NCBI GenBank assembly: GCA_004431415.1
Contig: QPMI01000017.1
Span: forward strand, 806,001 to 870,000
Direction: 5' to 3'
Length of the DNA stretch: 64,000 nt
DNA from: Cyanophora paradoxa
Taxonomy: Eukaryota > Glaucocystophyceae > Cyanophorales > Cyanophoraceae
The position numbers were made by a program, and so were the translations under genes. Numbering within the stretch: position 1 is the stretch's first letter; every line of letters begins with the position of its first letter. Below are positions 34,901 through 46,196 of the stretch, piece after piece. The notes beneath the pieces were generated by a model. That model did no database searches, was not told the origin of the DNA, and saw only the letters and a program-made list of their open reading frames with translations.

Positions 34901-37900
34901 CGGCGGTGCTGGTGACGAAGACGATGTGGCTCGAGCTCGCGACCGTCTCGGCCGTGCACTCCTCCGCGTCCATCAGCTGCAGGCGCGGGTCGTCAGCGGT
35001 CGCCGCGCTACACGCGTCGCCGCCCTGGGCACCTTGACGGTGGACGGGCTCATCCCGTTGGCGACGAGCGCGGCGACGGTCTTCTTCGCCAGGCCCTCCG
35101 ACTTGCCCGTCTCCGACCCCCACACGACAACCACCTGCAGCGGATGCGCAGTCAGCCGCGCGAGCTGTATTCTCAACGACGACGCCGGTTTCGTTGCGCG
35201 TAACGCAACGAATAAATAGTTCGGGTTTGCAAATTGGGTCTCTAACGAGAATGGCGCGAAATCCACGCTGAAGTATCTTGGTTTCGATGTAAACTAACAA
35301 CTAAAATAGCTCTGTGTAGCGACATTGCCCGCGTTCAACGCTATGGATGATTTGGCTTTAAATCCGGTCGTTATCGAGAGAGGTCAACGCTCTAGATTGG
35401 GTTCGTTGTAACGAAATGCCCGACAAAGTTGCGCGCGACAAAGCACCTCTTTCGGGACAGGGGCTGTGCTCTCGAACGAAGCGGGTTTTGCGGCCGATGT
35501 CGGCGCCGTCGCCGGCACCGGGGACGCGGATGGCGCCGCTGCTGCGGCAGAGGAGCCTGCTGCCGAACGGGGCCCTCCTTGCAAACTCGACAGCAGTCCG
35601 TCCTTCCACGTCGCCTGCCGTGGCGCGAAGGCGTAAGACGTCGCCCCCATCGGACGTAAACCGAACGTTTCACGCACCCACGCCGCCTCCGCGCCGCCGG
35701 GCGCCGCCTGGTCGCCCGACCCGCGCTCCACGAGCCGCTTGCAGCCGAGCTCCGCGAGCCGCTCGTCGACCTTCTTGGCGGCCTCGCAGTACTTCTTGTA
35801 GCCCTTGTCGCCCACGCCGAACACGGCGTAGCGCACCCCCTCGAACTCGCTCCCCGCCGACGCCTCCTCCAGCGACTCCCAGAGCGACTTCATGTTCTGC
35901 GCGCACCCGTCAGAGCCGAGCGGCGCGCGGCGCGGGCGGCGGCGCGGGCGGCGGGGCGGGCCTCGGGGAAGTCGCCGGCGCCGGCGGTGCTGGTGACGAA
36001 GACGATGTGGCTCGAGCTCGCGACCGTTTCGGCCGTGCACTCCTCCGCGTCCATCAGCTGCGGGCAGAGCTCGATTCGGGCGACGGCAGGTCATCGGGGC
36101 ACATCAATGCACCGTCGCGGTCATTCCAGCTGCATCGATCGCAGCGGCCGTCTTCTTCGCCAGGCCCTCCGACTTGCCCGTTTCTGATCCCCACACGACG
36201 AGTACCTACGGCGGAAACGCGATGAGCGGCGTTCACGCTCTGCGTTGGCACGTTCTTGGCTGCGTGTAAAGCTATGGAAAACCCGGCTCCTAAATCGGGT
36301 CGCTGTGGAAAGAAATGGGAAAATTCGACAATGTAGATCGGTTCCGATGCAGAAACAAACAACCGAAAACGTTGCCCGGCCGGGTTTGACGGCACGCTCC
36401 CACGCAAATGGCAAAGGGTACGGACCTCACGCGCGGCGGCGCCGGGCTGGCCCCCGGCGGCAGAGAAGGACACGGATCGCGTCGGGGTGACGCGCGCGAA
36501 GGCCGAGTTGAAGCCCGCCGGCTCCTTGATGGTGGGCAGGGATCCGGTGCCAGAAGACGTCGTGGGGCGGGAAAAGTTCATCGAGCCGGACGAGGATGCC
36601 ATCTTCGACGAGGGCGGCCGCGGCGCCTGCGGCTCGGGCACCAGCGAGATTTCCCACACGGGATCGCCGTCCAGCTCCCCGACATTGGCGATGATGTTGG
36701 CGGCCGTCGCCGGCGTGTGTGCACGCGCATCCCGGTCCAGCTCGGCGACGACCGCCGACCAGGGCGGGTGCAGGTCCTTGCCCTTGAGGGCCTGCTTCTC
36801 GGCCGCCGGCAGGTAGTGCGTGTGCAGCAGCTCGTGCGACTTGTGGCTGAGCGGCTTCCCCAGCTCCGTCTCGTACAGGATCTGCACCTGCCGGTTCTTG
36901 TGCGACTCCCGCAGCACCGACCGCTCGTCCGCGTTGTACAGCGCCGCCGCCCGCTTCTGCAGGATCTCCGGGTCCTGCGAGCGCGGCTGGCCCGCCCCGT
37001 TCATGCACCCTCCCTCGCACATCATGATCTCTGCACGCGCGCGCGGGCCGCGCCGTCAGCGCCGCCCCGCACGGGCCCCGCGCGCCGCGCCGCGCCGCAC
37101 CGACGAAGTGGTAGGGGAGCTTGCCGGCCTTGGCGTCGTCGAGGGTGCGGGTGACGTTGGCGGCGCCGTGGACGACGCAGGCCTTGAGCTCGATGTCGCC
37201 GGGCAGCCTGAGGGTCGCCTCCTTGACGCCCTGCAGGCCCCGCACCGCCGTGATGTTCAGGTCCTTCAGGTCGGGGATGCCGCGGGCGCCCTGCGCCTCC
37301 TGCGCCTGCTTGAGGAGCGCGTAGCCCGTGCGCAGCGCCGCCTCCATCACGCCGCCCGTCACCCCGAAGATGGCGCCGGCGCCCGTCCCCGACCCCAGCA
37401 GGCTCGCGAACTCCGCCGTCTCGCCGCGCCCGTCGAACATGTCCCAGCGCACCCCCTTCGCCTTCAGCAGGGCCCCCAGCTCCTTCGTCGTCAGCACGAA
37501 GTCCGTGTCTTGCACCCCGCCGTGCTTCAGCTGCGGCCGCTGCGCCTCCGTCTTCTTCACCGTGCACGGCATCAGCCCCGTCATCACGACCTCCTCCGGC
37601 CGCAGCCCGCTCCGCGCCGCGAAGACCCCCTTCACCAGCGCCGCGCTCATCGACATCGGCGACTTGCACGTCGAGAGGTTCTTCAGCAGCTCCGGGTAGT
37701 CGTCCTCCGCCATCTGCATCCAGCTCGCGCTGCACCCGGCCGGGGCCCCGTCACGCCCCGCCGCCCCCGCCCCGCCCCGCCAGGCGCCGCTCCGCCGCAC
37801 CAGCAGCTCGTGAACATGGGGAAGGGTCCGCCCTTCTTGACGCGCTCGATCAGCTCCGACGCCTCCTCCATGATCGTCACGTCCGACGACGCCCGCAGGT

Positions 37901-40900
37901 CGAACACTGCGCCCCGCCGTCGGCCCCGCGCATCGCCGTCGGCCCCGCGCCCCGCGCACCGTGGTCGAAGCCGATGTGGTGCAGCGCCTGCACGATCATC
38001 CCCGGCGTGACCGACCCCGGCGGCATGTCGAACTCCTCGCACACCGACACGAACACCGACGGCGCGATCTGCCCCGGCCCCGCCGTCGGCCCAAGCCTGC
38101 CCCGACCAGCGCGCCCCGCCCCAGCGGACCTGGCAGCACTGCGTCTTGCGGCCGGGGGCGCCCCGCGGGACGTCCAGCGCCTGCGCCACCGCCAGCACCT
38201 CCTTCTTGAGACCCGGATACGCCTTCGGGGGCCCCGCCGGCACGAGCGCGACCGGCGCCGCAGTCGGCGCCGGCGCCGCGTGGCCGTTGCCGTTCGCGTG
38301 GCCGTTGCCGCCCCCGTGCGCGTCGAGCTCGGCGACGACCGCCGACCAGGGCGGGTGCAGGTCCTTGCCCTTGAGGGCCTGCTTCTCGGCCGCCGGCAGG
38401 TAGTGCGTGTGCAGCAGCTCGTGCGACTTGTGGCTGAGCGGCTTCCCCAGCTCCGTCTCGTACAGGATCTGCACCTGCCGGTTCTTGTGCGACTCCCGCA
38501 GCACCGACCGCTCGTCCGCGCTGTACAGCGCCGCCGCCCGCTTCTGCAGGATCTCCGGGTCCTGCGAGCGCGGCTGGCCCGCCCCGTTCATGCACCCTCC
38601 CTCGCACATCATGATCTCTGCGCGCGCGCGCGGGCCGCGCCGTCAGCGCCGCCCCGCACGGGCCCCGCGCGCCGCGCCGCGCCGCACCGACGAAGTGGTA
38701 GGGGAGCTTGCCGGCCTTGGCGTCGTCGAGGGTGCGGGTGACGTTGGCGGCGCCGTGGACGACGCAGGCCTTGAGCTCGATGTCGCCGGGCAGCCTGAGG
38801 GTCGCCTCCTTGACGCCCTGCAGGCCCCGCACCGCCGTGATGTTCAGGTCCTTCAGGTCGGGGATGCCGCGGGCGCCCTGCGCCTCCTGCGCCTGCTTGA
38901 GGAGCGCGTAGCCCGTGCGCAGCGCCGCCTCCATCACGCCGCCCGTCACCCCGAAGATGGCGCCGGCGCCCGTCCCCGACCCCAGCAGGCTCGCGAACTC
39001 CGCCGTCTCCCCGCGCCCGTCGAACATGTCCCAGCGCACCCCCTTCGCCTTCAGCAGCGCCCCCAGCTCCTTCGTCGTCAGCACGAAGTCCGTGTCTTGC
39101 ACCCCGCCGTGCTTCAGCTGCGGCCGCTGCGCCTCCGTCTTCTTCACCGTGCACGGCATCAGCCCCGTCATCACGACCTCCTCCGGCCGCAGCCCGCTCC
39201 GCGCCGCGAAGACCCCCTTCACCAGCGCCGCGCTCATCGACATCGGCGACTTGCACGTCGAGAGGTTCTTCAGCAGCTCCGGGTAGTCGTCCTCCGCCAT
39301 CTGCATCCAGCTCGCGCTGCACCCGGCCGGGGCCCCGTCACGCCCCGCCGCCCCCGCCCCGCCCCGCCAGGCGCCGCTCCGCCGCACCAGCAGCTCGTGA
39401 ACATGGGGAAGGGCCCGCCCTTCTTGACGCGCTCGATCAGCTCCGACGCCTCCTCCATGATCGTCACGTCCGACGAGGCCCGCAGGTCGAACACTGCGCC
39501 CCGCCGTCGGCCCCGCGCACCGCCGTCGGCCCCGCGCCCCGCGCACCGTGGTCGAAGCCGATGTGGTGCAGCGCCTGCACGATCATCCCCGGCGTGACCG
39601 ACCCCGGCGGCATGTCGAACTCCTCGCACACCGACACGAACACCGACGGCGCGATCTGCCCCGGCCCCGCCGTCGGCCCAAGCCTGCCCCGACCAGCGCG
39701 CCCCGCCCCAGCGGACCTGGCAGCACTGCGTCTTGCGGCCGGGGGCGCCCCGCGGGACGTCCAGCGCCTGCGCCACCGCCAGCACCTCCTTCTTGAGGCC
39801 CGGATACGCCTTCGGGGGCCCCGCCGGCACGAGCGCGAGCGGCGCCGCTGCCGGTGCCGGCGCCGCGTGGCCGTTGCCGTTCGCGTGGCCGTTGCCGCCC
39901 CCGTGCGCGTCGAGCTCGGCGACGACTGCCGACCAGGGCGGGTGCAGGTCCTTGCCCTTGAGGGCCTGCTTCTCGGCCGCCGGCAGGTAGTGCGTGTGCA
40001 GCAGCTCGTGCGACTTGTGGCTGAGCGGCTTCCCCAGCTCCGTCTCGTACAGGATCTGCACCTGCCGGTTCTTGTGCGACTCCCGCAGCACCGACCGCTC
40101 GTCCGCGTTGTACAGCGCCGCCGCCCGCTTCTGCAGGATCTCCGGGTCCTGCGAGCGCGGCTGGCCCGCCCCGTTCATGCACCCTCCCTCGCACATCATG
40201 ATCTCTGCGCGCGCGCGCGAGCCGCGCCGTCAGCGCCGCCCCGCACGGGCCCCGCGCGCCGCGCCGCGCCGCACCGACGAAGTGGTAGGGGAGCTTGCCG
40301 GCCTTGGCGTCGTCGAGGGTGCGGGTGACGTTGGCGGCGCCGTGGACGACGCAGGCCTTGAGCTCGATGTCGCCGGGCAGCCGGAGGGTCGCCTCCTTGA
40401 CGCCCTGCAGGCCCCGCACCGCCGTGATGTTCAGGTCCTTCAGGTCGGGGATGCCGCGGGCGCCCTGCGCCTCCTGCGCCTGCTTGAGGAGCGCGTAGCC
40501 CGTGCGCAGCGCCGCCTCCATCACGCCGCCCGTCACCCCGAAGATGGCGCCGGCGCCCGTCCCCGACCCCAGCAGGCTCGCGAACTCCGCCGTCTCCCCG
40601 CGCCCGTCGAACATGTCCCAGCGCACCCCCTTCGCCTTCAGCAGCGCCCCCAGCTCCTTCGTCGTCAGCACGAAGTCCGTGTCTTGCACCCCGCCGTGCT
40701 TCAGCTGCGGCCGCTGCGCCTCCGTCTTCTTCACCGTGCACGGCATCAGCCCCGTCATCACGACCTCCTCCGGCCGCAGCCCGCTCCGCGCCGCGAAGAC
40801 CCCCTTCACCAGCGCCGCGCTCATCGACATCGGCGACTTGCACGTCGAGAGGTTCTTCAGCAGCTCCGGGTAGTCGTCCTCCGCCATCTGCATCCAGCTC

Positions 40901-43900
40901 GCGCTGCACCCGGCCGGGGCCCCGTCAGGCCCCGCCGCACCGCCCCGCCCCGCCAGGCCCCGCCCCGCCGCACCAGCAGCTCGTGAACATGGGGAAGGGC
41001 CCGCCCTTCTTGACGCGCTCGATCAGCTCCGACGCCTCCTCCATGATCGTCACGTCCGACGAGGCCCGCAGGTCGAACACTGCGCCCCGCCGTCGGCCCC
41101 GCGCCCCGCCGTCGGCCCCGCGCCCCGCGCACCGTGGTCGAAGCCGATGTGGTGCAGCGCCTGCACGATCATCCCTGGCGTGACCGACCCCGGCGGCATG
41201 TCGAACTCCTCGCACACCGACACGAACACCGACGGCGCGATCTGCCCCGGCCCCGCCGTCGGCCCAAGCCTGCCCCGACCGGCGCGCCCCGCCCCAGCGG
41301 ACCTGGCAGCACTGCGTCTTGCGGCCGGGGGCGCCCCGCGGGACGTCCAGCGCCTGCGCCACCGCCAGCACCTCCTTCTTGAGGCCCGGATACGCCTTCG
41401 GGGGCCCCGCCGGCACGAGCGCGAGCGGCGCCGCAGTCGGCGCCGGCGCCGCGTGGCCGTTGCCGTTCGCGTGGCCGTTGCCGCCCCCGTGCGCGTCGAG
41501 CTCGGCGACGACCGCCGACCAGGGCGGGTGCAGGTCCTTGCCCTTGAGGGCCTGCTTCTCGGCCGCCGGCAGGTAGTGCGTGTGCAGCAGCTCGTGCGAC
41601 TTGTGGCTGAGCGGCTTCCCCAGCTCCGTCTCGTACAGGATCTGCACCTGCCGGTTCTTGTGCGACTCCCGCAGCACCGACCGCTCGTCCGCGTTGTACA
41701 GCGCCGCCGCCCGCTTCTGCAGGATCTCCGGGTCCTGCGAGCGCGGCTGGCCCGCCCCGTTCATGCACCCTCCCTCGCACATCATGATCTCTGCGCGCGC
41801 GCGCGGGCCGCGCCGTCAGCGCCGCCCCGCACGGGCCCCGCGCGCCGCGCCGCGCCGCACCGACGAAGTGGTAGGGGAGCTTGCCGGCCTTGGCGTCGTC
41901 GAGGGTGCGGGTGACGTTGGCGGCGCCGTGGACGACGCAGGCCTTGAGCTCGATGTCGCCGGGCAGCCGGAGGGTCGCCTCCTTGACGCCCTGCAGGCCC
42001 CGCACCGCCGTGATGTTCAGGTCCTTCAGGTCGGGGATGCCGCGGGCGCCCTGCGCCTCCTGCGCCTGCTTGAGGAGCGCGTAGCCCGTGCGCAGCGCCG
42101 CCTCCATCACGCCGCCCGTCACCCCGAAGATGGCGCCGGCGCCCGTCCCCGACCCCAGCAGGCTCGCGAACTCCGCCGTCTCCCCGCGCCCGTCGAACAT
42201 GTCCCAGCGCACCCCCTTCGCCTTCAGCAGCGCCCCCAGCTCCTTCGTCGTCAGCACGAAGTCCGTGTCTTGCACCCCGCCGTGCTTCAGCTGCGGCCGC
42301 TGCGCCTCCGTCTTCTTCACCGTGCACGGCATCAGCCCCGTCATCACGACCTCCTCCGGCCGCAGCCCGCTCCGCGCCGCGAAGACCCCCTTCACCAGCG
42401 CCGCGCTCATCGACATCGGCGACTTGCACGTCGAGAGGTTCTTCAGCAGCTCCGGGTAGTCGTCCTCCGCCATCTGCATCCAGCTCGCGCTGCACCCGGC
42501 CGGGGCCCCGTCACGCCCCGCCGCCCCCGCCCCGCCCCGCCAGGCCCCGCCCCGCCAGGCCCCGCCCCGCCGCACCAGCAGCTCGTGAACATGGGGAAGG
42601 GCCCGCCCTTCTTGACGCGCTCGATCAGCTCCGACGCCTCCTCCATGATCGTCACGTCCGACGAGGCCCGCAGGTCGAACACTGCGCCCCGCCGTCGGCC
42701 CCGCGCCCCGCCGTCGGCCCCGCGCCCCGCGCACCGTGGTCGAAGCCGATGTGGTGCAGCGCCTGCACGATCATCCCTGGCGTGACCGACCCCGGCGGCA
42801 TGTCGAACTCCTCGCACACCGACACGAACACCGACGGCGCGATCTGCCCCGGCCCCGCCGTCGGCCCAAGCCTGCCCCGACCGGCGCGCCCCGCCCCAGC
42901 GGACCTGGCAGCACTGCGTCTTGCGGCCGGGGGCGCCCCGCGGGATGTCCAGCGCCTGCGCCACCGCCAGCACCTCCTTCTTGAGACCCGGATACGCCTT
43001 CGGGGGCCCCGCCGGCACGAGCGCGAGCGGCGCCGCAGTCGGCGCCGGCGCCGCGTGGCCGTTGCCGTTCGCGTGGCCGTTGCCGCCCCCGTGCGCGTCG
43101 AGCTCGGCGACGACCGCCGACCAGGGCGGGTGCAGGTCCTTGCCCTTGAGGGCCTGCTTCTCGGCCGCCGGCAGGTAGTGCGTGTGCAGCAGCTCGTGCG
43201 ACTTGTGGCTGAGCGGCTTCCCCAGCTCCGTCTCGTACAGGATCTGCACCTGCCGGTTCTTGTGCGACTCCCGCAGCACCGACCGCTCGTCCGCGTTGTA
43301 CAGCGCCGCCGCCCGCTTCTGCAGGATCTCCGGGTCCTGCGAGCGCGGCTGGCCCGCCCCGTTCATGCACCCTCCCTCGCACATCATGATCTCTGCGCGC
43401 GCGCGCGGGCCGCGCCGTCAGCGCCGCCCCGCACGGGCCCCGCGCGCCGCGCCGCGCCGCACCGACGAAGTGGTAGGGGAGCTTGCCGGCCTTGGCGTCG
43501 TCGAGGGTGCGGGTGACGTTGGCGGCGCCGTGGACGACGCAGGCCTTGAGCTCGATGTCGCCGGGCAGCCGGAGGGTCGCCTCCTTGACGCCCTGCAGGC
43601 CCCGCACCGCCGTGATGTTCAGGTCCTTCAGGTCGGGGATGCCGCGGGCGCCCTGCGCCTCCTGCGCCTGCTTGAGGAGCGCGTAGCCCGTGCGCAGCGC
43701 CGCCTCCATCACGCCGCCCGTCACCCCGAAGATGGCGCCGGCGCCCGTCCCCGACCCCAGCAGGCTCGCGAACTCCGCCGTCTCCCCGCGCCCGTCGAAC
43801 ATGTCCCAGCGCACCCCCTTCGCCTTCAGCAGCGCCCCCAGCTCCTTCGTCGTCAGCACGAAGTCCGTGTCTTGCACCCCGCCGTGCTTCAGCTGCGGCC

Positions 43901-46196
43901 GCTGCGCCTCCGTCTTCTTCACCGTGCACGGCATCAGCCCCGTCATCACGACCTCCTCCGGCCGCAGCCCGCTCCGCGCCGCGAAGACCCCCTTCACCAG
44001 CGCCGCGCTCATCGACATCGGCGACTTGCACGTCGAGAGGTTCTTCAGCAGCTCCGGGTAGTCGTCCTCCGCCATCTGCATCCAGCTCGCGCTGCACCCG
44101 GCCGGGGCCCCGTCACGCCCCGCCGCCCCCGCCCCGCCCCGCCAGGCGCCGCTCCGCCGCACCAGCAGCTCGTGAACATGGGGAAGGGCCCGCCCTTCTT
44201 GACGCGCTCGATCAGCTCCGACGCCTCCTCCATGATCGTCACGTCCGACGAGGCCCGCAGGTCGAACACTGCGCCCCGCCGTCGGCCCCGCGCCCCGCCG
44301 TCGGCCCCGCGCCCCGCGCACCGTGGTCGAAGCCGATGTGGTGCAGCGCCTGCACGATCATCCCTGGCGTGACCGACCCCGGCGGCATGTCGAACTCCTC
44401 GCACACCGACACGAACACCGACGGCGCGATCTGCCCCGGCCCCGCCGTCGGCCCAAGCCTGCCCCGACCGGCGCGCCCCGCCCCAGCGGACCTGGCAGCA
44501 CTGCGTCTTGCGGCCGGGGGCGCCCCGCGGGATGTCCAGCGCCTGCGCCACCGCCAGCACCTCCTTCTTGAGACCCGGATACGCCTTCGGGGGCCCCGCC
44601 GGCACGAGCGCGACCGGCGCCGCAGTCGGCGCCGGCGCCGCGTGGCCGTTGCCGTTCGCGTGGCCGTTGCCACCCCCGTGCGCGTCGAGCTCGGCGACGA
44701 CCGCCGACCAGGGCGGGTGCAGGTCCTTGCCCTTGAGGGCCTGCTTCTCGGCCGCCGGCAGGTAGTGCGTGTGCAGCAGCTCGTGCGACTTGTGGCTGAG
44801 CGGCTTCCCCAGCTCCGTCTCGTACAGGATCTGCACCTGCCGGTTCTTGTGCGACTCCCGCAGCACCGACCGCTCGTCCGCGTTGTACAGCGCCGCCGCC
44901 CGCTTCTGCAGGATCTCCGGGTCCTGCGAGCGCGGCTGGCCCGCCCCGTTCATGCACCCTCCCTCGCACATCATGATCTCTGCGCGCGCGCGCGGGCCGC
45001 GCCGTCAGCGCCGCCCCGCACGGGCCCCGCGCGCCGCGCCGCGCCGCACCGACGAAGTGGTAGGGGAGCTTGCCGCCCTTGGCGTCGTCGAGGGTGCGGG
45101 TGACGTTGGCGGCGCCGTGGACGACGCAGGCCTTGAGCTCGATGTCGCCGGGCAGCCGGAGGGTCGCCTCCTTGACGCCCTGCAGGCCCCGCACCGCCGT
45201 GATGTTCAGGTCCTTCAGGTCGGGGATGCCGCGGGCGCCCTGCGCCTCCTGCGCCTGCTTGAGGAGCGCGTAGCCCGTGCGCAGCGCCGCCTCCATCACG
45301 CCGCCCGTCACCCCGAAGATGGCGCCGGCGCCCGTCCCCGACCCCAGCAGGCTCGCGAACTCCGCCGTCTCCCCGCGCCCGTCGAACATGTCCCAGCGCA
45401 CCCCCTTCGCCTTCAGCAGCGCCCCCAGCTCCTTCGTCGTCAGCACGAAGTCCGTGTCTTGCACCCCGCCGTGCTTCAGCTGCGGCCGCTGCGCCTCCGT
45501 CTTCTTCACCGTGCACGGCATCAGCCCCGTCATCACGACCTCCTCCGGCCGCAGCCCGCTCCGCGCCGCGAAGACCCCCTTCACCAGCGCCGCGCTCATC
45601 GACATCGGCGACTTGCACGTCGAGAGGTTGTTCAGCAGCTCCGGGTAGTCGTCCTCCGCCATCTGCATCCAGCTCGCGCTGCACCCGGCCGGGGCCCCGT
45701 CAGGCCCCGCCGCCTCCGCCCCGCCCCGCCAGGCCCCGCCCCGCCGCACCAGCAGCTCGTGAACATGGGGAAGGGCCCGCCCTTCTTGACGCGCTCGATC
45801 AGCTCCGACGCCTCCTCCATGATCGTCACGTCCGACGAGGCCCGCAGGTCGAACACTGCGCCCCGCCGTCGGCCCCGCGCACCGCCGTCGGCCCCGCGCC
45901 CCGCGCACCGTGGTCGAAGCCGATGTGGTGCAGCGCCTGCACGATCATCCCTGGCGTGACCGACCCCGGCGGCATGTCGAACTCCTCGCACACCGACACG
46001 AACACCGACGGCGCGATCTGCCCCGGCCCCGCCGTCGGCCCAAGCCTGCCCCGACCGGCGCGCCCCGCCCCGGGCCCCGGCGGACCTGGCAGCACTGCGT
46101 CTTGCGGCCGGGGGCGCCCCGCGGGACGTCCAGCGCCTGCGCCACCGCCAGCACCTCCTTCTTGAGGCCCGGATACTTGCTGTCTGCCGCTGGCAT
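30714..46196 (-). CDS. HYDA: Giant multi-domain [FeFe]-hydrogenase (7 H-domains, 3 flavodoxins, FAD domain)
   Basis: [FeFe]-hydrogenases interconvert protons plus electrons and H2 at an H-cluster. The start ATG (46194-46196) gives MPAADSKYPGLKKEVLAVAQ and enters the first H-domain. Six near-identical H-domains follow, then flavodoxin A, flavodoxin B, a more divergent seventh H-domain, flavodoxin C and an FAD domain ending LKHLAV-TAG (30714-30716). Each H-domain has L1 TSCC(A/S)xW (spliced), L2 LMPCTVKK and L3 EIMMCxGGCxxGxGQPRS, so all four cluster Cys ligands are kept. N-terminal ferredoxin-type F-domains are absent, as in green algal HydA. Introns (GTGCGG, GTCCGC or GTGCGC to GCAG) preserve phase, and linkers such as AELDAHGGGNGHANGNGHAA join units without stops. 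I estimate about 4,000 residues. Hydrogenase-flavodoxin/reductase fusions are known in anaerobic protists; seven catalytic domains in tandem are not known to me. Internal promoters or shorter transcripts are possible. Confidence 0.75.
31912..32469 (-). other. Flavodoxin domain C (cytochrome P450 reductase type)
   Basis: FMN domain: VTIVYGSETGNAENVAKHLR, FLIVVVSTAGTGDFPD|NIKQLWEEL, YTVFGLGDSAYKQFCEAARK, ELGASRFLERGVGDNQADDG. This is the standard CPR-family order. It is much diverged from flavodoxins A and B and is followed directly by the FAD domain. Confidence 0.85.
32660..34160 (-). other. H-domain 7, divergent and likely ancestral copy
   Basis: Complete H-domain clearly diverged from units 1-6: YPGVKGAVLTTLLALDVPRG, KVVCCQIAPSTFVSISEEFD, L1 FTSC...AGWMQMAEEEYPD, L2 ASLMPCTVKKVEAQRP, L3 EIMMCNGGCSGGPGQPRS. 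It lacks the intron after CCQ that units 1-6 have, and has introns units 1-6 lack (after VPDLP and after FLKKPL). It continues through LLHTYYVGKKQ into a Lys/Asp-rich linker and flavodoxin C. Confidence 0.85.
34603..35140 (-). other. Flavodoxin domain B (within hydrogenase gene)
   Basis: Second copy: VVVVWGSETGKSEGLAKKTV, LMDAEECTAET, TSTAGAGDFPE, VRYAVFGVGDKGYKKYCEAA. The exon from AAW onward (ATWKDGLLAALRLTPGGSVS) begins a 100-residue Ser/Gly/Met-rich linker (about 34160-34530) that contains repeats of GFGVGGLGM and leads into H-domain 7. Confidence 0.75.
35671..36210 (-). other. Flavodoxin domain A (within hydrogenase gene)
   Basis: FMN-binding flavodoxin-like domain. The phosphate loop is VVWGSETGKSEGLAKK, followed by LMDAEECTAETVASSSHIVF, VTSTAGAGDFPE, and YAVFGVGDKGYKKYCEAAKK with GCKRLVERGSGD. 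Introns sit after MTAT, after GDFPE (apparent GC donor GCCCGC) and after AAW. It is nearly identical to flavodoxin B. Expected role: electron transfer between an FAD partner and an H-domain. Confidence 0.75.
36740..38220 (-). repeat. H-domain unit 6, diverging after the H-domain
   Basis: Same H-domain, but similarity to the other units stops at about 36740, just after WSAVVAELD. A different linker (DRDARAHTPATAANIIANVG, then a Ser-rich segment with SKMASSSGSMNFSRPTTSS) leads to flavodoxin A. This marks one edge of the amplified unit. Confidence 0.85.
38221..39807 (-). repeat. H-domain unit 5
   Basis: 1587-bp unit. The linker downstream of the preceding unit reads APAPAAAPLALVPAGPP, a variant of APAPTAAPLALVPAGPP. 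Catalytic motifs are unchanged. Confidence 0.9.
39808..41393 (-). repeat. H-domain unit 4
   Basis: 1586-bp unit with all motifs kept. The L1 intron differs from its neighbours (CCGCACCGCCCC at about 40936). The arginine-coding GC-rich intron before L3 has one change relative to the other units (40219). Confidence 0.9.
41394..42995 (-). repeat. H-domain unit 3
   Basis: 1602-bp unit. It also carries DIPRGAPG. The intron inside the L1 motif is longer by a duplicated CAGGCCCCGCCCCGC element (42541-42570), which explains the extra length. Confidence 0.9.
42996..44582 (-). repeat. H-domain unit 2
   Basis: 1587-bp unit, near-identical to units 1 and 3-6 in exons and introns. It begins with the DIPRGAPG variant (others mostly DVPRGAPG). 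The L1 intron is the short form also seen in units 5 and 6. Confidence 0.9.
44583..46176 (-). repeat. H-domain unit 1
   Basis: First (5'-most) ~1.59-kb unit, from PGLKKEV to the next linker, containing one complete H-domain with four introns. It differs from its neighbours at a few positions (LLNNLSTCK where others have LLKNLSTCK; DDAKGGKLPY where others have DDAKAGKLPY) and has a slightly longer first intron. Confidence 0.9.

Noticed and set aside
36820-45959. Long plus-strand open frames (up to about 400 codons) opposite every hydrogenase unit, beginning MCSSSCDLW
   Set aside because: They are antisense shadows of the H-domain exons in high-GC DNA; they repeat only because the units repeat, and they have no family features.
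36740-46196. Six separate hydrogenase genes
   Set aside because: Only the first unit has a start codon context of its own; the others are joined by open linkers with no stop or untranslated gap. Not excluded at RNA level.
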